Below, in pieces: positions 16,121-24,393 of a stretch of DNA of 34,517 nt. The DNA lies in NCBI GenBank assembly GCA_036501425.1, contig DASYAI010000033.1, forward strand, positions 1 through 34,517. The letters are read 5' to 3'. The notes beneath the pieces are model-generated. The model was not told where the DNA came from and did not search any database. It saw nothing but the letters and a program-made list of their open reading frames with translations. The position numbers and the translations under genes are program-made. Source of the DNA: DATKRB01 sp036501425. Its GTDB lineage: Bacteria > Actinomycetota > Acidimicrobiia > Acidimicrobiales > RAAP-2. The stretch's first letter is position 1, and every line of letters begins with the position of its first letter.

Positions 16121-17287
16121 ATGAGCAACGCAACCGACAAACTGTGGGCCAACTCCGGGGATTCGCACTACATGGAGCCGCCGGACCTCTATGAGCAGTT
16201 ACCGGCTCGGCTCCGCGACAAGATGCCGAAGACCGTGCGCGACGAAGCCCGCGGCGTCGAGGTCGTCACCGTCGACGGCCAGTCCTTCGAGCGGCCCATC
16301 CCGAGGCCGCGGCCGCCCGAGCAGCTGCTGCGCAACGCAGCCCGGCCGATCGAGGACGACCTCGACGAGGAGGAGGGCCAAGAGCGGGCACCCGGAGCCT
16401 TCGATCCCGAGCTGCGCCTGGTTGATCTCGACAACGAGGGCATCTGGGGCGAGGCGATCTATCCGTCGCTCGGTACGTGGACCTTCAACATCCGCACCCC
16501 TGAAATTGTCAGAGAGGGGTGCCGCATCTCGAACGACTTCTTCATCGACTTCCAGCGCAAGTCCCCTCGCTACGTGGTCGCCGCCTCCATCCCGCTCCTC
16601 GATGTCGGGGACGCTGTGGCAGAGATCCGCCGGACCGCCGAGATGGGGTTCAAGCTCGCCTTCTTTCCGGTCCGGCCCCCTATGGTCAAGCCGCTCTGGC
16701 AGGACGCCGAGTGGTCGCCCATCTGGGAGGCGCTGGAGCAGAACGGCATGGTCCTCGGCTTCCATATCGGCACCGAGCCAGTCGATCCGACCGGCAGGAT
16801 CGGCCTCTACTACCGCGGACCGGGCGGCGCCGTCTTGAACTACGTGGAGACCACCTACGGCGGCCAGCGGGCAGTGACGCAGCTCATCGCCTGCGGAGCG
16901 CTGGACCGGCACCCAGATCTGCGCATCCTGGTGTCCGAAGGCGGCGCCACTTGGGGACCCTTCCTGGCCGACCGCATGGACGAGGGGTACCGTCAGCACG
17001 GCGCGGCGGTGCGGCCCCGGCTCTCCAAGCTCCCGAGCGAGTACCTCTACGAGCAGGTCTATGCCTCCTTCCAGCATGATCGCTCCGCCGTCGCGGCCAA
17101 CGCGGCGATGGGCTGGAAGAACGTCATGTGGGGCTCCGACTACCCCCACTACGAAGGAACCTTCGGGCACAGCCAGAAGACGCTGCACGAGCTGTTCGAC
17201 GACTGCTCACCCGAGGTCAGCCATCGGATCCGGATCGGCGCCTTCCAGGAGCTCTTTCCTCACGTTCCCGCTGCCCCGGGGACGTGA
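16121..17287 (+). CDS. amidohydrolase_2 family metal-dependent hydrolase/decarboxylase (paralogue)
   Basis: This 388-residue protein is a paralogue of the one at 3869-4987, sharing ANSGDSHYMEPPDL at the N-terminus, LGFHIGTEP (central His), SEGGATWGPF and MWGSDYPHYEGTFGHSQKTLHELFDD. These supply the metal-binding His/Asp residues of the ACMSD-like amidohydrolase_2 TIM barrel. It differs by an acidic insert at about residues 65-90 (IEDDLDEEEGQE) absent from the other copy. GGAAGGGA precedes ATG 16121 at a slightly long distance. The same 16-bp motif lies upstream of both paralogues, suggesting common control. It converges with the DUF35/thiolase-like pair with only 12 bases between. The substrate is unknown; an acid or CoA-pathway intermediate is likely from context. 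Confidence 0.9.
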   Translation: MSNATDKLWANSGDSHYMEPPDLYEQLPARLRDKMPKTVRDEARGVEVVTVDGQSFERPIPRPRPPEQLLRNAARPIEDDLDEEEGQERAPGAFDPELRLVDLDNEGIWGEAIYPSLGTWTFNIRTPEIVREGCRISNDFFIDFQRKSPRYVVAASIPLLDVGDAVAEIRRTAEMGFKLAFFPVRPPMVKPLWQDAEWSPIWEALEQNGMVLGFHIGTEPVDPTGRIGLYYRGPGGAVLNYVETTYGGQRAVTQLIACGALDRHPDLRILVSEGGATWGPFLADRMDEGYRQHGAAVRPRLSKLPSEYLYEQVYASFQHDRSAVAANAAMGWKNVMWGSDYPHYEGTFGHSQKTLHELFDDCSPEVSHRIRIGAFQELFPHVPAAPGT

Positions 17288-17299
17288 CCCTCGGGATCT

Positions 17300-17722
17300 T
17301 CAGGCGACTGGTTCGAAGAACGGCACGGCGACCTCGTCGTCGAAGCGCTCGAAGATGGCCCTGACCGGCAAGTCGATCGTCAACGTTTCCTTGTCCACGC
17401 CGCGTACCTGCGTCATGAGCCGCACCGGGTCACCGTTGGTCCCGTCGAGCTCGATGACCGCGATGTTGTAGATGGGCGAGTCCATCGAAGCCCGCTGGTC
17501 GGCCCAGGTGTAGGTGAAGACCCTGCCCGTTCCGGGCACCTGGTCCCATTCCCACGCCGTCGACTGGCACGAGTAACACGCCCAGGACGGAGGAGACCGG
17601 TGCGCTCCACACGACGTGCAGCGCTGGACGACAAGCTGACCCTTTCCTGCAGCCTCCCAATAGCCCACCGAGACGGGATCCCAGCCAGGCCACGGCAATT
17701 GGTGACGGTCCTCTTCGCTCAC
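17300..17722 (-). CDS. DUF35 Zn-ribbon/OB-fold protein (second copy)
   Basis: This 140-residue protein has the same build as the one at 10621-11052: N-terminal helices (VSVGYWEAAGKGQLVVQ), zinc ribbon with CTSCG and CYSC, then OB fold (GTGRVFTYTWADQ). The start GTG 17722 lies 3 bases after the stop of the thiolase-like gene (TGA-GAA-GTG), so translation is coupled. The partner is expected to be that protein. The OB fold would help bind the acyl-CoA or activate the partner, as shown for the ChsH2 DUF35 domain with Ltp2. It is complete, with no missing Cys. Confidence 0.9.
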   Translation of the reverse strand: MSEEDRHQLPWPGWDPVSVGYWEAAGKGQLVVQRCTSCGAHRSPPSWACYSCQSTAWEWDQVPGTGRVFTYTWADQRASMDSPIYNIAVIELDGTNGDPVRLMTQVRGVDKETLTIDLPVRAIFERFDDEVAVPFFEPVA

Positions 17723-17725
17723 TTC

Positions 17726-18919
17726 TCATCCCCTCTTGAGGAGCATCGCGCTGGAGGGCGACGGGCTCGAGCCGGCGACAACAAGGGCGACCTCGGCACC
17801 GGCGATCTGGTTGTAGGACGTGCCCCGGAGCTGGCGCATCGCTTCGAACACGTGGCTCATGCCGTGGTTGTAGACCTCGGCCAGGTTCCCACCATGCGTG
17901 TTGACCGGCAGCGAACCTTCGCGGCGGATATTGCCGTCGGCGACAAACGGGCCCGACTCCCCCTTCGGGACGAACTGGAAGTCTTCGAGGCCCATCAGGA
18001 CCATCGGAGTGAAGTGGTCGTAGATGTTGGCCACGTCCACGTCTCCGGGCCCGATCCCCGCGTTCGCGTAGAGATCGTTGGCGATGGTCCGCTGGCCCGC
18101 CGAGGCGAAGTCGGCAGCGGTCATGTTGTTGCCCCCGAACATGCCCGCTCCCCAACGGTAGGGAGCTCCCATTGCGACTCCGGTCAGGAGCACCGGCGGC
18201 TGGCGCAGGTCCCGGGCGCGCTCGGCGGAGGCCAGGATGACGCAGTTACCCGAGTCCGACTCCATACAGAAGTCGAAGAGGCGCAACGGATCGGCGATCA
18301 TCCGGGAGTTGTGGTGATCCTCCACGGTGATCTCCGAGCGGAAGCGCGCATCGGGGTTGTTCGCCGCGTTCCGGCGCGCATTGACGGAGACCTCGGCGAA
18401 GTGATCGATGGTCGTCCCGTAGTCGTGCATGTGGCGCCGGGCCGCCAATGCGAAGCTCTGGCCGGGCGAGCCCAGCAGGGGGAAGCGGGGCGGCTTGGCC
18501 GCCGGGGTCATGCCGCCGAACCGGCGCCCGAACGGACCACCCTGCACGACCCCCCTGGTAACGGCCACGTAATTCGCCTGTCCCGTGGCGACGGCCATGG
18601 CGGCGTACATGTAGGTCCCGCACATCGCGCCCCCGCCCCCGCCCCAACCCATGCCGGTGAAACGGAGCTGCTTGGCGCCGAATGTGCTCGCCAAGGTGCC
18701 GGCCTCGACCGAGTCTCCCGAATAGGAGCAATACCCGTCGATCTCGTCGGGCTTGATGCCCGCATCCTCGCAGGCCTTGATCACCGCCTCGACCACCAGC
18801 GGCGTGGCCCCGTTGCCGCCGAGCTCGCCTCGCGATCCATATCGCGTATGTCCGAAACCCACGAACGCCGCCCTGTCGCGCAGCCACGTGCCTTCACCCA
18901 CTGCACCCCACCCTTCCAT
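17726..18919 (-). CDS. thiolase-like (Ltp2-type) protein without the nucleophilic Cys (second copy)
   Basis: This 397-residue thiolase-superfamily protein is a paralogue of the one at 11049-12263. It shares FVGFGHTRYGSRG, EDAGIKPDEIDGYCSYS, the IYDHFTPMVLM block and VNTHGGNLAEVYNHGMSHV. The nucleophile position reads GAMCG: Ala aligns with the thiolase Cys, and the nearby Cys is shifted by two residues. The GHP motif is also absent (AEVYNHG). With the coupled DUF35 protein this suggests an acyl-CoA retro-aldolase of Ltp2 type (inference from the cholesterol side-chain system). The start is uncertain: ATG 18919 has GGGAAG close by, while an in-frame GTG seven codons in, after an A/G-rich stretch, is an alternative. 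It is downstream of the duplicated CaiB gene, 199 bases away, on the same strand. Confidence 0.85.
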   Translation of the reverse strand: MEGWGAVGEGTWLRDRAAFVGFGHTRYGSRGELGGNGATPLVVEAVIKACEDAGIKPDEIDGYCSYSGDSVEAGTLASTFGAKQLRFTGMGWGGGGGAMCGTYMYAAMAVATGQANYVAVTRGVVQGGPFGRRFGGMTPAAKPPRFPLLGSPGQSFALAARRHMHDYGTTIDHFAEVSVNARRNAANNPDARFRSEITVEDHHNSRMIADPLRLFDFCMESDSGNCVILASAERARDLRQPPVLLTGVAMGAPYRWGAGMFGGNNMTAADFASAGQRTIANDLYANAGIGPGDVDVANIYDHFTPMVLMGLEDFQFVPKGESGPFVADGNIRREGSLPVNTHGGNLAEVYNHGMSHVFEAMRQLRGTSYNQIAGAEVALVVAGSSPSPSSAMLLKRG

Positions 18920-19044
18920 CGCTTCCCGCTGGGCTGCCCACCCGTCGGCGAGCGGCGAACGCTGCTGCGCCCCGCACGCATTGGCTCCCCCACTGCGCCC
19001 ACCAGTGGAGCGAGCACGCCCCCCAACCCGGCAATCACCGTCGG

Positions 19045-19075
19045 CGTCGTGTGAAAAGGATCTTTTCATACGACG
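19045..19075. promoter_or_regulatory. 31-bp near-perfect palindrome (candidate operator)
   Basis: Arms of 14 bases flank the 3-base centre GAT (19059-19061). The inner 7 pairs (TGAAAAG/CTTTTCA) are perfect and the outer 7 have one mismatch. It lies between the duplicated CaiB gene (stop 19119) and the thiolase-like gene (start 18919), both leftward. The AT-rich inner arms and lack of a U-tract favour a regulator site controlling the thiolase-DUF35 pair over a terminator, though a stem in the transcript is also possible. Confidence 0.6.
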
Positions 19076-19118
19076 AGGTGGCGGCACAAGGAGGATGACC
19101 CACCGATGCCCGGTGCGG

Positions 19119-21488
19119 TCACCCGCTTGGCGGCCGCTCCGGGCTGTGCACTATCCGCTGCTCGAGGAGCGCGTCGATCTCTTCGTCGGTGTAGCCGAGC
19201 TCGGAGAGGATCGGGAGCGTGTGCTGGCCCACCAGGCAGCCCGGTCCGGGCGCGCCCGGGGTGGCTGACAGGGTGGCCACCGGGCCGTGGCGGAGATGAG
19301 TGCCGAACAGCGGGTGGGTGACTTCGGCGGTGAAGTCGTTCTCGACCACTGTCGGACTCGAGATGTTGAACTCCGAGAACGAGCCCGTGCTCACCTCGAC
19401 GCACGTGACGTCGCGCTCGGCCAGCGCGGCTTCCCAGTCGGCGGCAGACCGTGCGAGCAGCGCGCTTCCGATCGCCTCCACCAGCGCCGAGTCGTTGGCC
19501 TGGCGGTCGTCCTCCGTCGCGAAACGAGGGTCGTCGAGTGCCAGGGCATCACGCAGAGCGGGCCAGTCCGAGGGCAGCGGCGCGGCGAGGAACACCCAAC
19601 CGGCGCCGGTCGGGTAGAGCCGGTACCGGGCGCTCACGCCGTTCTCGTCGCGGTGCCCGGCCGGCCCCTCGCCCTCGAATCCGAAGAAGCCGTCTGAGAC
19701 CACGTACGCGTTGCTGCACAGCATGGTCGTCTGGGCGTACTGCCCCAACCCGGTGCGCTCCCTCGCGACCAGGCCGAGCAGCTGTGCCGTGCCCACGACC
19801 ATGGCTGCCGCGGCGTCGGCGTTGGCCGTCGGGCCGCCGCTGTTCTTGCGTTGGGCGGCCAGCAGCTCCATCCCCTCGTCGAAGGTGAGCACACCCAGCC
19901 CCGCCAGTGCCTGTGACCAGCCCAGCTGGTACGCCCGGTGTCCGGCCGCGACGCCCATCGTCGGCGCGAAGGCCGGGCGGGTCGCGTATGGTCCGTCAGC
20001 GCCGTAGGCGGCCGCGTACAGGTAGACCTGGTCGGGGTTCACCTGGCGGAGACTCTCGTAGTCGTCGCCGGTCGCCATGCTGTTCTGCTGCCGGTAGTTG
20101 CGCATCACGATGTCCGAGCGAGCAACCAGCTTGTGCAGGATCTCCTTCCCGTCGGGGGTCCTGTAGTCGACGACGATCGACTCCTTTCCCTGAAGCGCTT
20201 TGACGCCGGAGAACTCACGGAGCGGGCTCTGGTAGCGGTGGGGGTCGCCGTCGGCTCCCTCCACCTTGATCACCCGCGCGCCGAGATCGGCGAGGAGCGC
20301 CGTTCCAAACGGCGCGGCATAGAACCAGGCGAGCTCGAGCACGGTGACGCCGGCCAAGGGGGCGGCCGGCAACGGGCCGCTCCTCGGTGGCGCCGCCGGC
20401 CTCGGGGCGAATCCGTCCGATCCGTGCTGGCCGAGGATCGGGGCCCCGGCCCGGGGGGCGGCGGGTGTGGCGGCGAGAGCGACGAGCGGGCCCACCTGAC
20501 GCGTCTTGCCCGCCACCGGGTCGACGACGTCCAGCACGTGGCCGTTGTGCAGCATCTGGGGATGGTCCATGGCCTCCGCCGGCGTTCGGTACGGCTCCAT
20601 CCCGATGTCGTCCGATCGCAGGAAGATCTCCATCCACTCGTCGAGGGTCTTCTCGTGCAGCCGGCGCAGGACCACTTCGTTGATGACCGAGGCGGGCTCC
20701 TTGCGCTCGAGCGCCTGACGGTGCCAATCGGCCAGGCCGATCGCCTCGAGGAAGGCCGCCGCGAGGTGAGGCCGGAAGTTCGCGAACTGCAGCCAGGCCC
20801 CGTCCCCGGTGAAGGCCACCAGCCCCATGATCGACAGGAACGTGCTTCCCGCCCGAGGCTGCTCCGCCAGCTCTCCTTTGAGCTGGGGACCCAGCCATTG
20901 GTAGAGGTCGAACCCGGTCAGCCCCTGCACCAGGCTGGTCTCGACCTTCTGGCCGACCCCCGTCCGACCGTGGACGTAGAGGGCGGCGAGAATGCCCTGG
21001 AGCGCTGCCTGCGACGCGCTGAAGCTGCCGCCGGCAATGGCCGAGTATCGAGGACGGTCCTGGTAGGCGAGCAGCCCGGCCTTGGCCGCCACCACCGCCT
21101 CGTAGCCCCGGACGCCCGCCAGCGGCCCCCTCGGGCCGAAGCCGGTGATCGAGCAGTAGACGAGTCCGGGGCAGCTCGGGACCAACTGCTCGTAACCGAG
21201 CCCGAGGCGCTCCGCGACGCCCGGGCGCCAGCTCTGCACCAGCACGTCCGCCTCGGCGGCGAGGCGCCGCGCGTCGTCCTGGCCCGCCTCGGTCTTGAGG
21301 TCCACCACCAGGCTGCGCTTGCCCCGGTGCCATTGGGCGAAGGCCGGCATGGCGCGCTGAGGATCGCCGGTCGGAGGCTCTACCTTGAGCACGTCCGCGC
21401 CGTTGTCGGCAAGCACCATCGTGGTGATGGCGCCTGCGAGCCCCCAGCTGAAGTCGAGCACCCGCAGGCCGCTCAACGCAGTCGTCAT
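19119..21488 (-). CDS. internally duplicated CaiB/BaiF (class III) CoA-transferase-like protein
   Basis: This 789-residue protein is two class III CoA-transferase domains in tandem: residues 1-355 (LSGLRVLDFSWGLAGA, VLKVEPPTGDP, RGKRSLVVDLK, ITGFGPRGP, ILGQHG) and about 377-789 (LAGVTVLELAWFYAAPFG, VIKVEGADGDPHR, GKESIVVDY, LVGQHTLPILSELGY). Single-domain members are about 400 residues and interlock as dimers, so a fused chain could fold as one such unit. The Asp that forms the CoA thioester in formyl-CoA transferase aligns with Gln188 in the first half and Cys591 in the second (by eye). Start ATG 21488 was chosen for GAGGG 7 bases upstream; ATG 21506 is an alternative. It is divergent from the similar gene at 21931. 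Substrate unknown. Confidence 0.88.
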   Translation of the reverse strand: MTTALSGLRVLDFSWGLAGAITTMVLADNGADVLKVEPPTGDPQRAMPAFAQWHRGKRSLVVDLKTEAGQDDARRLAAEADVLVQSWRPGVAERLGLGYEQLVPSCPGLVYCSITGFGPRGPLAGVRGYEAVVAAKAGLLAYQDRPRYSAIAGGSFSASQAALQGILAALYVHGRTGVGQKVETSLVQGLTGFDLYQWLGPQLKGELAEQPRAGSTFLSIMGLVAFTGDGAWLQFANFRPHLAAAFLEAIGLADWHRQALERKEPASVINEVVLRRLHEKTLDEWMEIFLRSDDIGMEPYRTPAEAMDHPQMLHNGHVLDVVDPVAGKTRQVGPLVALAATPAAPRAGAPILGQHGSDGFAPRPAAPPRSGPLPAAPLAGVTVLELAWFYAAPFGTALLADLGARVIKVEGADGDPHRYQSPLREFSGVKALQGKESIVVDYRTPDGKEILHKLVARSDIVMRNYRQQNSMATGDDYESLRQVNPDQVYLYAAAYGADGPYATRPAFAPTMGVAAGHRAYQLGWSQALAGLGVLTFDEGMELLAAQRKNSGGPTANADAAAAMVVGTAQLLGLVARERTGLGQYAQTTMLCSNAYVVSDGFFGFEGEGPAGHRDENGVSARYRLYPTGAGWVFLAAPLPSDWPALRDALALDDPRFATEDDRQANDSALVEAIGSALLARSAADWEAALAERDVTCVEVSTGSFSEFNISSPTVVENDFTAEVTHPLFGTHLRHGPVATLSATPGAPGPGCLVGQHTLPILSELGYTDEEIDALLEQRIVHSPERPPSG

Positions 21489-21930
21489 CGTGGCACCCTC
21501 TGTCATCGGAGCGAGTCCCTTCCCGCCGATCGGTAGGCACGACGTGGGACGGTGGATAGCGCGGGCGACGACCGGCCCATGGCTCGAGCCGTGTCGAGTG
21601 TCGGGTCGAGCCAGTGCAACTGGGTGGATTCCATCGATCGCCGTCCCCGTCCTTCCCATCCCATCTGGTTCGTCACGTCGGGTCGACCCGCTGTTCGCTC
21701 AGGGGCGGTTCGAGGGTCGTAGTGCGGGCATTGCGACAATTGCGTTTACGCTTCGCGGCCACATTATGCACCCGTCGCCGCTACCTGCAACCGGCAGAGA
21801 TCGGATCATCGCGAACGGCTGGCAAGTCCATGTGCAGTAATGAAAAGATAGTTCCCTCTCCGGAAGGTGCGAGCGCGGCCGGCTGGCGCTCGAACCGGAC
21901 GACAGGAGCCCGGGGGGGAGGGGGATTGCG
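21489..21930. other. 442-base divergent intergenic region between the two duplicated CaiB genes
   Basis: I see no gene here. The middle is AT-richer and holds the shared motif (21734-21749) with a direct TTGCG repeat. On the minus strand, TTGCAG (21790-21785), 16 bases and CATAAT (21768-21763) are a possible promoter toward 21488, with a long leader. On the plus strand, TTGCGT (21740-21745) with TATGCA (21765-21770) is a weak option. TGAAAAG at 21841-21847 repeats the half-site of the palindrome at 19045. G-runs at 21912-21918 and 21920-21924 precede the GTG at 21931. Confidence 0.45.
21734..21749 (-). promoter_or_regulatory. shared 16-bp motif, copy 3 (candidate operator)
   Basis: On the minus strand it reads GTAAACGCAATTGTCG, matching the consensus GWWAAYGCWATTGWCG. 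It sits in the middle of the divergent region, 181 bases from one CaiB-type start and 245 from the other, and overlaps the weak plus-strand -35. It could control either or both genes. Confidence 0.55.
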
Positions 21931-24369
21931 GTGACCGAGGGCACGGGTGCGCTGGCGGGACTGGTCGTCGTCGACTTGTCGACGACCCTACCGAGCGCCT
22001 ACACCAGCATGTTCTTCGCCGACTACGGAGCGGAGGTGATCCAGGTCGAGCCGTTCGGAGGCAGCCGGCTGCGGAGTCAGGACGCCTGGCCCTTCTGGTT
22101 CCGGGGCAAGAAGAGCATCGAGCTCGACTACCGCGATCCAGACGACCTCGCGGTGGCCCGCAGGCTGGCCGCGGATGCCGACCTCGTGATCGAGGCGTTC
22201 CGGCCCGGGGTGGCCGACCGGCTCGGCTTGGGCTTCGAGTCGCTCTCCGAGGAGAACCCCGGTCTCGTCTACACCTCGATAACGGGCTTCGGACCGACCG
22301 GCAAGTACGCCAACGTGAAATCCTACGAGCCGATCGTCATGGCCAAGACGGGGTCGATGTACGGGCCGAATCGTTCGGGCCGGCAAGGCCCGGTGTTCAT
22401 GAACGTTGCCGGGGCCACCATGGCCGGCAGCCTGCTCGCGATCCAAGGATCACTCGTAGCGCTCCACGGACGGCTTCGCAACGGCCATGGGCAGAAGGTC
22501 GACGCGACGATGATCCAGGGCATGCTCTCCCAGGATCCCTGGTCGTACTTCGGCCCGGTCCTCGCCCGGCTCTACCCCGAGGCGTTCAGCGGCGTCGGCC
22601 AGGCGCCCAGCGCGCCGCGGCCGGTCCCCACCAGCTGGCTGGGGTTCGGGCTCCTGAACGCGTACAGCGCCGACGGCCGCTGGATGCAGTTCGCGCACGC
22701 CACCCAGAAGCAGTTCGCGGCGTTCGTCGACGAGCTCGGCTTGGGCTGGACCCGCTCGGACCCAGAGTGGAAGGGCGCCCCCGACAGCGAGGACGCGTCG
22801 CTACGGGAGCGGTGGTGGGAGCTCATGCTCGAGGCGGCGAGGTCCAAAACGGTGGCCGAGTGGCAGGAGGTCTTCGACCGGAACAGCAACACGTTCGCCG
22901 AGGTCTACCGCGACAGCATGGAGCTCTTCGAGCATCCCCAGTTCGTGCACGACGACAACATCGCCGAGGTCGAGGTACCCGGGCTGGGGCCGGTTCGACA
23001 GCTGGGCCCGTTGGTCAAGATGTCCCGTACCGGCGGGGACGCCTCATCGCCGCCACCCGCGCCGGGCCAGCAGTCCGACCAGCTGCGCTCCCGCCCTCGA
23101 CGCGCTGCGGCGCGGGTCGAGGGCACGCCGACGGATCGTCCGGCACTGGAAGGCGTCCTGGTCATCGACCTCGGCACCTTCTACGCCGGACCGTTCGGCA
23201 GCACGATGCTCACCGATCAAGGGGCCCGGGTGATCAAGGTCGAGCCGTTGGCCGGTGACCCCATCCGCTACAACATGCCGATCCCCGAGTGGGCCAGTGT
23301 CCGGGTTACCCAGGGCAAGGAGAGCCTCGCCGTCGACGTGTTCACCGCAGAGGGGAAGGCCATCGTCGAGGAGCTCATCCGGCGGGCCGACCTGGTCCTG
23401 CACAGTTACCGCGGCGGCGTCGCCAAGCGGATGGGGCTCGACCAAGAGGCGGCGCTCGCGCTCAATCCCGATCTCATCTATCACCACGGCCAGGGCTACG
23501 GCCTCACCGGGCCGTACTCGCGCCGTCAGGCGTACGCACCGACCATCGCCGCCGGATCGGGGTTCAGCCGTCGGTCTGGTGGGGGCGGTCCCGAAGGCGT
23601 CCCGCTCACGATCGAGGAGATCAAGGACCAGATCGGGTTCCTGGGCGGCGCGCAAGCTGGCCTGGCCGACGGGTTCGCCGCCCTGGGCGTCGGAGCCGCA
23701 CTGGCACTGGGTCTCGTCGCCCGTGACCTCGGCCGGGGTGGCCAGTCGAGCATGACGACCATGCTGGCGACGATGGGCCACGTCATGGGCGACTCGGTCA
23801 TCGACTACCCGGACAAGCGCGGACCGCTGGTCACCGACCCCGAGCTGTGGGGCTTCGGTGCCCTGTACCGCCTCTACGAAGCGGCCGAGGGATGGGTCGT
23901 GCTCTGCGTCACCGACGATCGCGAGTGGCAGGCGCTCGCTGCGGCGCTCGACGAGGTCGCCCTGGGGACCGATCCCCGCTTCGAGAGCCCCGAGCTGCGC
24001 GCACAGAACCAGGAGCAGCTGGCGGACCTCCTGTCGGGCGTCTTCACGACCCGGACGGCGAGGGAGTGGGAGGACAGGATGCTGGAGGCCGACGTTGCCT
24101 GTGTCGCGGTCACGCCGATGTTGGGCGGTCTGGCATCCGGCCTCCAGAGCTCCGGTGGGCTGGGCGAGGAACTCGGCTTCATGACCACCGTGGTGCACCC
24201 CGTCTTCGGCGAGATTCCACGAACGAGGCGGCTGTTCAACCTCTCCCGATCGCAGGAGCGCCTCGGCGCCAGTTGCACGATCGGCCAGCACACCGACGCC
24301 ATCCTCGAAGAGCTGGGCTATGCAGCCGAGGACATCGCGGCCCTCAGGGCCAAGGGTGTGGTGGGCTGA
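21931..24369 (+). CDS. internally duplicated CaiB/BaiF (class III) CoA-transferase-like protein
   Basis: This 812-residue protein again has two class III CoA-transferase domains: the first about residues 5-370 (LAGLVVVDLSTTLPSAYTS, VIQVEPFGG, RGKKSIELDY, ITGFGPTGK) and the second about 405-812 (LEGVLVIDLGTFYAGPFG, VIKVEPLAGDP, GKESLAVDV, YAPTIAAGS, IGQHTDAILEELGY). The residues aligned with the catalytic Asp of formyl-CoA transferase are Gln in the first half (TMIQG) and Ala in the second (TMLAT). The second half is closest to the decayed gene at 5232-6426. Start GTG 21931 is preceded by two G-runs. It converges with the F420-type gene, 24 bases away. The reaction is not known; CoA transfer to a carboxylic acid is the family role. 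Confidence 0.88.
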   Translation: MTEGTGALAGLVVVDLSTTLPSAYTSMFFADYGAEVIQVEPFGGSRLRSQDAWPFWFRGKKSIELDYRDPDDLAVARRLAADADLVIEAFRPGVADRLGLGFESLSEENPGLVYTSITGFGPTGKYANVKSYEPIVMAKTGSMYGPNRSGRQGPVFMNVAGATMAGSLLAIQGSLVALHGRLRNGHGQKVDATMIQGMLSQDPWSYFGPVLARLYPEAFSGVGQAPSAPRPVPTSWLGFGLLNAYSADGRWMQFAHATQKQFAAFVDELGLGWTRSDPEWKGAPDSEDASLRERWWELMLEAARSKTVAEWQEVFDRNSNTFAEVYRDSMELFEHPQFVHDDNIAEVEVPGLGPVRQLGPLVKMSRTGGDASSPPPAPGQQSDQLRSRPRRAAARVEGTPTDRPALEGVLVIDLGTFYAGPFGSTMLTDQGARVIKVEPLAGDPIRYNMPIPEWASVRVTQGKESLAVDVFTAEGKAIVEELIRRADLVLHSYRGGVAKRMGLDQEAALALNPDLIYHHGQGYGLTGPYSRRQAYAPTIAAGSGFSRRSGGGGPEGVPLTIEEIKDQIGFLGGAQAGLADGFAALGVGAALALGLVARDLGRGGQSSMTTMLATMGHVMGDSVIDYPDKRGPLVTDPELWGFGALYRLYEAAEGWVVLCVTDDREWQALAAALDEVALGTDPRFESPELRAQNQEQLADLLSGVFTTRTAREWEDRMLEADVACVAVTPMLGGLASGLQSSGGLGEELGFMTTVVHPVFGEIPRTRRLFNLSRSQERLGASCTIGQHTDAILEELGYAAEDIAALRAKGVVG

Positions 24370-24393
24370 TCCCGACGGCTCCTCGCCAGGCGC

